Shown here: one piece after another, positions 56,613-64,000 of the stretch | Numbering within the stretch: position 1 is the stretch's first letter | Layout of the letters: every line of letters starts with the position of its first letter | Origin: Vandiemenella viatica | Taxonomy: Eukaryota; Arthropoda; Insecta; Orthoptera; Morabidae | Assembly (NCBI GenBank): GCA_031002005.1 | Contig: CM061921.1 | Coordinates: forward strand, 143,315,283-143,379,282 | Direction of reading: 5' to 3' | DNA: 64,000 nucleotides | Made by a program: the position numbers and the translations under genes | The notes under the pieces: model-generated | What the model saw: the letters and a program-made list of their open reading frames with translations, nothing else | The model's database searches: none | Told to the model about the DNA's origin: nothing

Positions 56613-56838
56613 TGGTTTTACGCCTCGTCGACGCAGAGGTTATTAAGATGGTAAGGACTGAGAATCAAGGAATGGAAAGAAATTCTGCCATCGCCTTTTG
56701 AAGGAACCATACCGGAATTCGCCTGGAGAGATTTGGAGAAACCATGGAAAAATCAGATCTGGATGGCCGGACGGGGATTCGAACTCACCTCTTCCAGAAT
56801 GTGACACCAGAGCGTTACCGCTCACCCACCACGCTCGG
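56613..56838 (-). mobile_element. SINE-1 copy
   Basis: Minus strand: GTTTTACGCCTCGTCGACG, GGAAACCATGGAAAA, box B complement GGGATTCGAACTC and head CACCCACCACGCTCGG. Slightly diverged at the 3' end (GACGCAGAGG). Confidence 0.92.
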
Positions 56839-56864
56839 AAAACGGTTAATAATGTGCAAAAATT

Positions 56865-57077
56865 ATTATTATTATTTTTACTTATTCTTTACGCCTCGTC
56901 GACGGCTAAGGTCATTAGAGGTGGGATGGGACTGGGGATAAGGAACGGGAAGGAATTCGGCCATAGCCTTTTTGAAGGAAGCATCCCGACATTCGCCTGG
57001 AGTGATTTGGGGAAACTATGGAAAACTCAAATCTGGATGCCCGGACGGGGATTCGAACCCGCGTCCTCCCAAATGCG
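56865..57077 (-). mobile_element. SINE-1 copy, 5'-truncated, TTAGCC subtype
   Basis: Minus strand, nearly consensus but stops inside the tRNA-like head. A perfect 9-bp target duplication GCAAAAATT flanks it (56856-56864 and 57078-57086), so the truncation happened at insertion. It lacks box A. The tail is (ATT)n. Confidence 0.93.
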
Positions 57078-57139
57078 GCAAAAATTTAATCCAGATAATA
57101 AATAAATAATAATCTCGGGTGGTCATTATGCCCGAGCGT

Positions 57140-57732
57140 ACAGGGTTTCTTAGCAACTGTGTAAGCCGCCCCTGTCGTAAGACCCTAATCCCACCCAGTA
57201 TTCCTACCAGTTATAGGGTGGCTACAGTTTAACGTGAAATCCAAACCGCGGAAGCGGACTGGCGTACTTCCCATTGCACAGCAAGCTGTGCCGTACCTAT
57301 TGTTTGACCTATAACAATATCTGTTGTTCAAGAGATGTTTAAATCTAAAAACGTCTGATGAAGCCTATGTCTACTAGTGTTTGGAATCAATTTATGGATC
57401 ATTAGCGTTCTATAACATTTGTTAGAGCCCGGCTATTTGTAATCGATGCCTTACAAAAATCCATGTAAACCAATTACCTTCCACGGTCTGATGAAGGCTT
57501 CCGACGGGTGATCGAAAGGTTCCCATTTGAATTCCGGTCTAATCTGGGATTTTCAAAGACCTTTAAACAAACCTTCACTTCTGGAGCAGGTTGCTGTATA
57601 ATGTGAAGTACGCCAGAACTCTTCCGCCGGTCGGATTCCACGTTAAACAGTAGTTTCGTATACCTGTATAGTACCCGGTTAGGTTAAGCGAGTACAATAC
57701 GGGAGGATTTCTAAGCCGGTAAGAAACCCTGT
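57140..57732. repeat. Foldback element related to SINE-2 body
   Basis: Outer ends are the perfect 13-bp pair ACAGGGTTTCTTA (57140-57152) and its complement (57720-57732). Further in, GTTTAACGTGAAATCC and GGACTGGCGTACTTCC (57230-57275) pair with the complement at 57600-57655. The GTTTAACGTG segment is the complement of the SINE-2 body at 27 kb. A small hairpin CTCGGG...CCCGAG (57114-57136) lies just outside. Class uncertain. Confidence 0.65.
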
Positions 57733-58039
57733 CACCAGGCCATTAAGGCCACAAGTGTTTAGTTTGTACTTTACTGTGCATAATCCAGTTTGAGCTGGGA
57801 TTGTATGACAATTCAATCACATATACGTTCTCAATGAACACATCTATTAGTTTTTTCATCAGAGCGCGAGATTAATCACGTACCATTTTAGCAGATAACG
57901 TGTCCACAGACTCGTTGTGGTACTTCATAACTTCAACACTTCACATTTTGGTTATGATGGCGTTGTTCACTGCATACTAAATGTCGAACAGATTCTTCCA
58001 TGTAGATTTGCCAAGAAACTCATTACTGGCAGGAGCAGA
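57733..58039. other. Unassigned spacer
   Basis: No gene or repeat recognised. Confidence 0.5.
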
Positions 58040-58052
58040 ATTGTTGAAAAAC

Positions 58053-58279
58053 ACTGAGCATGGTGGGTGAACGGTTAACGTTCTGGCCTCGCATTCGGGA
58101 GGACGCGGGTTCGAATCCCCTTCCGGACATCCAGAATAGGGTTTTCCATGGTTTCACCGAATGCCGGGATGCTTCCTTCAAAAAGGCCATGACCGAATTC
58201 CTTCCCGTTCCTTCTCCCCAGTCCCATCCTGCCTCTAATGACCTTAGCCGTCGACGAGGCGTAAAGCAATAATAATAAT
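58053..58279 (+). mobile_element. SINE-1 copy, full length, TTAGCC subtype
   Basis: Intact boxes A and B, a short body deletion after GGTTTCACC, five-A run and an (AAT)n tail. A perfect 13-bp target duplication ATTGTTGAAAAAC flanks it (58040-58052 and 58280-58292), the longest in the window. Confidence 0.96.
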
Positions 58280-58292
58280 ATTGTTGAAAAAC

Positions 58293-59164
58293 CTATTATT
58301 TTTCGATCCAGACACTGTTTCGGAAGGGAAAACGTATTTGGAAATGCTCACTGTTGCTAAAGAATCCGTAAAATGTATCAACCACCACGATCAGCGTTTC
58401 CATTCTTCTTGTGTAAGCATCATTTTGTTGCATCCAACCTTTTCGGGTACAGCTACTGGTTCAAAGTCAATTTTCGATGATAGACTGAAGCAAGCCGCTT
58501 GGTATCACTGCTATTAAACTTGTATGGTGGCGAATACAGGAGCACTCCACTTGGCATTTCTGCAGACTGAACTGATTTTGCCGCTACCGATAACCGTTTT
58601 ACACAGACCAAAGGTGGATATAAATTAGCAACAATAACTATAAAACAGTTTCTTTATAAATTTCGAGGCCAAACTAAAGTATTATTTCAGATACGCCGAA
58701 GCCTGCATCCAGTTTTCTTTCAAGTGTACTGTTTTATTCAAATGAGATCGTCAAGAGATATAGCAGGTTGGAGAGAACGGTAATTGGGGCTACAGCAGCA
58801 TTGTGCCAGTGTTTACAATGTATTAGGCAGCTTACAGGAAATCTTTGCTGTGTACATACCGCTGTAAAGCTGAATATTTCATTAGAACTTGTGTGAGTAA
58901 AACATATCAGGATTGAAAAATAAACCGAAGTGCGTGCTAGTTTCCAAATGTACAACCAACAAACTAGTGATAAAAAACTACGACGATTGATTCTAGGAAG
59001 AAAATCTACATTGTAGACACTATAAAAAAATGAAGAGAGTTCTGGAAGGAATGTATTTCCTAATTGAACAGTTTATTGCAAGGCAAGTGACCCCTGGATT
59101 GCAGGGAATTGCACGTAAGCGCTGAAATTAAATCCATGCTAAAACGAAGATGCGTGGTAATAAG
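58293..59164. other. Unassigned stretch
   Basis: No gene recognised. A 78-codon frame at 58281-58517 has no known domain. Confidence 0.45.
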
Positions 59165-59380
59165 TTTAAGGAACTAGTATGATAGATCACATTCTTAGAC
59201 ATGCGGGATCGGTTAATTTATTTGTGGGGGGAGCAGTCGAAGGTAAATAAAGTGGAACTTTACAAATATTTGATTAAACGAAGCAGATAATTCTGGACGT
59301 ATGTTTTGATGGGCTAGTTAAGGTGATATATCAGGATAAAAAGCGTTTGGATTGCATCAAACCAGAGGTGAGACCGATTA
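59165..59380 (+). pseudogene. LINE-A C-terminal fragment
   Basis: Plus strand reads MIDHILRHAGSVNLFVGGAV and later DKKRLDCIKPEVRP, parallel to RRDRMVGHILRYAGLVNLLV and the following tail at 60.8-61.0 kb. Broken by a stop after about 25 codons. Only the end of the element remains. Confidence 0.7.
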
Positions 59381-59872
59381 GAGAGAAATAATTCTGAATA
59401 CAAGTGATTTATAGTTTGTTTACTGTTTTAAAATAATTTTGTGCTGGACGGTAGAGTTATTTATGTGTTGATTCTCTCCGACGTTTAATATGTCTGAGCA
59501 TGTCAGCTCTCGAGTGTAACAGCTGTCGCTCTTTGGAGAAGATGGATCTAATCGCCCTGGTGCTACCCAGCTAGATGAGGGTCGCTTATAGTTATTAGCT
59601 GAGTGCAGCAACAGCCATTTTCAGGACGCTGAGATCAATCGCTTACTTCAACTACAGCGTGAACCTGGTCTTGCAAACAGATCAGTACAATATATTGAAA
59701 AAGATGAATGCAGTTTCTTTTTAATGCGCCCAGATTCGTTATTTCTGTCTATATCGAACAACATGGAGGTTGCGATTTCCGCAAGGAAAATAATTGTTAT
59801 ACTCCGTTCACTCTGAACTGGCGTATCAAGGTTATGTTCCCCCCGTCCCGCTCCTCATCTCATTAGGGGGCA
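59381..59872. other. Unassigned stretch
   Basis: No gene or repeat recognised. Confidence 0.5.
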
Positions 59873-59875
59873 TCC

Positions 59876-60131
59876 ATAAATTACGTGAGGTGTTTTTCCG
59901 GACCCCGCCCCCTCTGGTGAGACTTCGTGAGATCTGGGGTCCGACCCACTTTTCGACGAAATATCTCCTTAAATCGGGCTTCGCGTGTTTTGTAGGCCTT
60001 TTTTTTTTCTTAGCTCTGCAGTGCAACAAAAATTTCCAAAATATCACGTGAGATTTCTGTGCCCCCTCCCCCTTCGTGATATTTCGCCGGACCCCCCCCC
60101 GTTTCAATTCACGTAATTTATGGACGCCCCC
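59876..60131. mobile_element. Harbinger/ISL2EU-like MITE
   Basis: The terminal inverted repeats are GGGGGCATCCATAAATTACG (left) and GGGGGCGTCCATAAATTACG (right, reversed). TTA flanks both ends (59873-59875 and 60132-60134), a 3-bp target typical of PIF/Harbinger elements. At 256 bp there is no room for a transposase. The interior has C-rich tracts and a T-run. Confidence 0.8.
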
Positions 60132-60134
60132 TTA

Positions 60135-60752
60135 CCAACTCCCTGAGATAACCGCTGTGTCCATATAGGCGTCTGGTAGAAAAATTCTCCTTCCCATGTG
60201 TGGATAAAGGCAGAGGATTCGGAATAGAGCTGACTGACCTTGAGCCGCCTCTGTTAACGTAACGGGCTATAGTTTATGCCGTGAAAATTAGAGCACGGTC
60301 TAAAAGGATTATTCGTAAGGAGTCTGAAAGAAACCAAGAACTAGTTGGAGATTTGCCTTGCGTGGTTACAGAATTCCATGCGAATAAAAACCGGATGGTT
60401 CTGCAGTATACACATATATCCTGTTCCGTCCTAAGCCATTTTCCTCGATCAAGGAGAGACGAGGAAATCTAAGTTGCAATCAAAAAGTTGTTCAGTCAGG
60501 GCCTTTCGATCTAAAACGAAGTAAAGGAAAACAGAACTTCCACAGGAGGATAATTGGAACTCGAACAAAATGGAAAAGGGGAGGGGGGAATGGAAACACC
60601 GACAAACAAACTGGAAAGGATCGGCTAGAAAGCATCAGCATCACTCTATTCCAACGATGTTGTGTTTTAAATGTATGTTATTAACAGCGCGCCACAATAT
60701 GATACAGATTTATGTATCCTTAATTTTTGTCTTATGGTTTATGTCTTTTTCC
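60135..60752. other. Unassigned spacer
   Basis: No gene or repeat recognised. Confidence 0.5.
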
Positions 60753-61250
60753 TTTTTTTTTTTTTTTTTTTGCTGTCATCAGTCTTTCGACTGGCTTGAT
60801 GCAATCCTCCATACTTTCCTATCTTGTGCTAACCTCTTCATGTCTATATATCCCTTACAATCCACGTCCCCAATTATCTGCTTCATATATTTTAATCTCT
60901 GTCTTCCTCTACAGTTCTTACCTTCGACTGTTCCCTCTACCAGCAAATTAACTAATCCAGCATATCTCAAAATATGACCTACCATCCTGTCTCTTCTATC
61001 TGTAAGCTTCTTCCATAAACTTCTTTCCTCAACCTTCATTTCGAAAACTCATTCATTTCTTACTTTGTCTGTCCACTTAATTTTCAGCATTCTTCTGTAG
61101 CACCGCATTTCAAATACTTCAATTTTCCTTGTTTCCAGTATTCTTAAAGTCCATGTTTCGCTATCGTAAAGTGCTGTGCTCCACACGTAGAGTTTTAAAA
61201 AGTTTTTATGTCTTATTGAAAAAAAAAAACCAATAGTAGTGTCCACAATG
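60753..61250 (-). pseudogene. LINE-A 3' end with poly(A) tail
   Basis: The T-run at 60753-60771 is the poly(A) tail. The minus strand reads two open pieces. Upstream: LYVWSTALYDSETWTLR, RKIEVFEMRCYRRMLKIKWT. Downstream: RRDRMVGHILRYAGLVNLLV, EGKNCRGRQRLKYMKQII and WRIASSQSKD-stop. They join with a frameshift near 61045. The stop sits about 10 bases before the tail, so this LINE has almost no 3' UTR. 5'-truncated near 61250. Best-preserved LINE-A piece here. Confidence 0.9.
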
Positions 61251-61461
61251 ATTGCTGCCAGCTAGCCAATCAAGTCATAGGACATTTCGTCTGCTGTTTA
61301 TCAGTTTGGACTTCAGCAATGTACCAACATTCTTGTTAAATAATTGGACTAGAGGAACATTGGAGAAATAGATAACAACTGAAAGCAATATAAGTATAAA
61401 AGCAGCACCTAAGAAATTATAGTTTCACGTTACCCTTACATGCATCATTGGTTAATTCATT

Positions 61462-61679
61462 TGTACACACTTCATCATTATTCTTGGCCGCCGCTGAAAA
61501 ATTCTATCACTCTTATCTTGCACAATCCTACATCAATGTCATCCCAGAAAACAGTAACGCAATACTGACGAGCCAGTATTGCGTTACTGTTTCTTAGGAT
61601 GACATTGATGTAGGATTGTGCAAGATAAGAGTGATAGAATTTTTCAGCGGGGGCCAAGAATAATGATAAAGTGTGTACA
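61462..61679. repeat. 218-bp palindrome, 106-bp arms, 6-nt loop
   Basis: The left arm 61462-61567 and right arm 61574-61679 are reverse complements at 101 of 106 positions, separated by ACGAGC. The ends are TGTACACAC and GTGTGTACA. A transcript would fold into one long hairpin. No transposon ends, no target duplication and no coding potential are seen. Confidence 0.95.
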
Positions 61680-61749
61680 TGTTTTAAACTTGTAGAACGT
61701 TGTGAATCTTAAGACTGGTTGAAAAGCAGGTTACACATTTTACTGTGTT

Positions 61750-61915
61750 TGAGAATTGGCTGGTAGTTAAGCGGAAACGAGTCTGTGGATGGAGAAGTCC
61801 TTTTTTCAATTCCAGGCTAATGCCGGGGTTTTACAACTGTTACCTCTGACACAGCTTATATCCTGTAGGTGAAGTACGCTGTTAAAATCTCCGTTTTTCG
61901 GATTTCATCTGGAAT
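61750..61915 (+). repeat. SINE-2-like copy, decayed
   Basis: GGCTGGTAGTTAAGCGGAAACG resembles a box A region. A degenerate TTCAATTCCAGG stands where box B would be. CCTCTGACACAGCTTATATCC and AAGTACGCTG match the SINE-2 body at 27.1 kb. Confidence 0.5.
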
Positions 61916-62329
61916 TCAGAAACAAGTTACAGATTAAGAGTTTCCGACATGCAGCTTGTCTCACTTTTACGGTATACAATCGAGGTGGGAAGCTTTCCAT
62001 ATCAACAATGTAGTACAGTGTTAGATCCGTATTTCATTTTTTACGTATATAGTACGTGTTTATGATAAGGCGTGTATCCAGTACATATGAAGTGAGCAAG
62101 GTAGCAGACAGTTGTAAAAGATTTTTGATTATATAGAATACTACAAGTTGTTGTTGCTATAGCTGCAGCTGAAGTCTGAATAGAAAACAAAAAAATGTCA
62201 CTGAAACATTTTAACGCTGTATGTGCTTCACTGTTTTCTGAGAGGGATTTATCGGATGTGTAGTACCTTAGGGTTCTATATTACCACTATTGATTTTAAT
62301 ATATATATAAATTTCTACCCTGTGTTACA
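61916..62329. other. Unassigned spacer
   Basis: No gene or repeat recognised. Confidence 0.5.
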
Positions 62330-63137
62330 TCTAAAAACACAGTCCAATTTACAGTTGACACAAGCATAGGAATAAAAAATACTCAAGATTTCTCTACCAA
62401 AGATATTTCAAATTATATCTTTGACCTTATTAATAAATGGTTTACAGCTAATGGCTTGTCTTTAAACTTTGATAAAACTCAGTATATGCAATTCAGTACA
62501 TCACATAGATTAACACCAGACATAAAATTTGCAGGCCAGTCCATTCAAGAGGTAGAGAGTGAGAAATTTCTGGGTTTAGATATTGATCATAATTTAAATT
62601 GGTGGGTGTATGTCTCTGACTTACTGAAGCGATTATACGCAGCGACAATTACAATTCGTACAATTTCAGCAATAGGTGAACTCAGTATGAGGAAACTAGT
62701 TTATTTTCACTCCTTTATGTCATATGCAATAATATTTTGGAGCAATTCTACTCATAGAGACAAAGTGTTCAGAGCCCAGAAGCTAGTAATAAGACTATGT
62801 GTGGTGTTAGCAGTAGAACTTTATATAGAAAGCTGTTTAAGGAGTTAGGGATTTTAACATTGGTGGCCGAGTATATATACATTAATGCCTTTTGTAGTCA
62901 CAACTTATACTCTATTTGAAATGAATAGCAAAATACACAATTATGGCGTTAGAGTTAAAAGCGATCTTCACGATGATTACAAGTCGTTGTCATTTGTTCA
63001 AAAAGGGTTCCTATATTCAGGGATACATATCTTCAATAAGGTTCCGACAGGTGTTACATGTCTAGCAGATGATAAGATGAAATTCAGGAAAATTAAAAGA
63101 ATTTTAATTAATAACTCCTTCCACTCCGTTGAATAAT
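62330..63137 (+). pseudogene. LINE-C reverse transcriptase, thumb and C-terminus
   Basis: Starts at the RT catalytic site, where FADDTS should be and TVDTS is read (one catalytic Asp lost). It continues LINKWFTANGLSLNFDKTQY, EKFLGLDIDHNLNW, LVYFHSFMSYAIIFWSNSTH and AQKLVIRL. After one frameshift LYRKLFKELGILTLVAEYIY, after another NYGVRVKSDLHDDYKSLSFV, QKGFLYSGIHIFNKVPTGV to the end. Two frameshifts and loss of the RT fingers and palm make it dead. A different family from LINE-A and LINE-B. Confidence 0.9.
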
Positions 63138-64000
63138 TTATTTCTGAGGCATCTATAAAATAATTGTCAGTAGTTTGTGTAAATGCAGTTAACGTAATTA
63201 ATTTACCACGTATGCTGTGACTGTACATCTTCTGGTGTCTATTTTCTTATGCATTTATTTATATGTAAATTGAAAACTTTCCACATCCCACAGAGCCACT
63301 CTCTAATATTTGGATCTGTGGAAAATGATTGTATTGTGTTGTATTGGATTGATAATCGTAACCTCAAAACTGTTTCAATTTTAATAGCAATGATTTTCGC
63401 ATTTATGAATACGTAAAAACGCAATAAAACGCTCCGTTTGTGAAGAAAACATTGAAGGTGCATCATAATTCTGAAAGGTGAAACATAACTGTATCCAAAA
63501 AGAAATAGACGGTATTTTGGACTTCATATTTTGTATTTTCAATAAATCAGTGAACATTAACGATCTTTCTTGAAAATCCTCTAAGACAATTTTTCTAGTC
63601 GAGTGAATAAAAATATCACAAATTAACTAATTTTAAGACAAGAACATCGACCTTGGCTGTATAAATTCAGTCAAATGGAATACACTGATTCAAACGTAGA
63701 TGCAAATCATGTTCCAACTCTATGTTACAGAGATGTTCCATTATTTTGCGTAGAGTCTATAGTTTTATGGTTATCAACAAAATGGAGATACGCAGTGAAA
63801 TGTTTCACAGTAGAGTGTGTTTTGGGCAAATGTTTCACTATTGTTTATGATATTGTGATAGATATAGCCCCGAAGTCAGTTGACATCCCACGCAAAAATA
63901 TTATACCCAGAAATACATAAAACACAGCTTTAGTTGATGCGTTTAATCCATTTGTTTCCCTCGCACCGAATACAAATTTAATTCAGAGTTAAGCTTTGTT
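63138..64000. other. Unassigned, right edge of window
   Basis: Includes whatever is left of the LINE-C 3' UTR (no clear tail seen). An 81-codon frame at 63675-63920 (MEYTDSNVDANHVP...) has no recognised domain and could be part of an exon or chance. Confidence 0.4.

Noticed and set aside
60774..60786. CTGATGA on the minus strand beside the LINE-A tail
   Set aside because: It is the stop-codon region of LINE-A. No hairpin and GAAA follow.
63675..63920. 81-codon plus-strand open frame as a gene
   Set aside because: No domain recognised and no supporting context at the window edge; left as unassigned.

Overview
The window looks like nuclear DNA of an insect, most likely a polyneopteran (orthopteran, cockroach/termite or stick-insect type). 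It is AT-rich and gene-poor. It is packed with eukaryotic retroposons: poly(A)-tailed tRNA-derived SINEs, pieces of three non-LTR (LINE) reverse transcriptase families, Tc1/mariner, hAT and Harbinger-like DNA elements, and foldback elements. The order is inferred from the style of the repeats, not proven. I found no intact host protein-coding gene, no rRNA and no functional tRNA gene. Nearly all longer open frames are translations of repeats.

Dominant repeat. One SINE family, here SINE-1, is about 230 bp: a tRNA-like head with boxes A and B, a unique body, a GTCGACGAGGCGTAAAGC 3' end and an A-rich tail. It occurs about 25 times on both strands. Eight copies keep perfect 9-13 bp target-site duplications. 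The body of SINE-1 also lies directly behind the coding region of a CR1/Jockey-like LINE (LINE-B) at 30.7 kb and 53.1 kb, which suggests the SINE took its body from that LINE.

Layout. 0-3 kb: SINEs and an internally deleted mariner. 3.7-7 kb: a tandemly duplicated retroposon and a modular repeat. 8-10.3 kb: a cluster of hAT-type elements. 11-20 kb: foldbacks, a mariner MITE and the 'ACTAGCTGTTACCC' retroposon. 20-24.5 kb: a hammerhead-bearing foldback, LINE-A, SINEs. 27.6-29.2 kb: a 16-copy 97-bp tandem array. 29.6 kb: a hammerhead-like motif. 30.7-34.2 kb: LINE-B and LINE-A relics. 34-43 kb: many SINEs. 41.5-45.2 kb: a modular retroposon invaded by a foldback, two SINEs and a hAT-like insert. 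47.3-48.2 kb: a deleted hAT with transposase remains. 52-53.9 kb: a Tc1-like transposon abutting LINE-B. 55.9-61.7 kb: palindromes, SINEs, a Harbinger-like MITE and LINE-A tails. 62.3-63.1 kb: a LINE-C RT relic.

Most notable. Several scattered motifs resemble small hammerhead ribozymes: a CUGANGA box, a hairpin, GAAA, then a self-complementary ACCGGT, ACGCGT or ACTAGT and an A. They sit in Penelope-like or foldback contexts. In one foldback (41675-42152, perfect 12-bp target duplication) the two inverted copies carry a compensatory stem change, CCG/CGG against CCA/TGG. A 218-bp, about 95% paired palindrome at 61.5 kb is unexplained.
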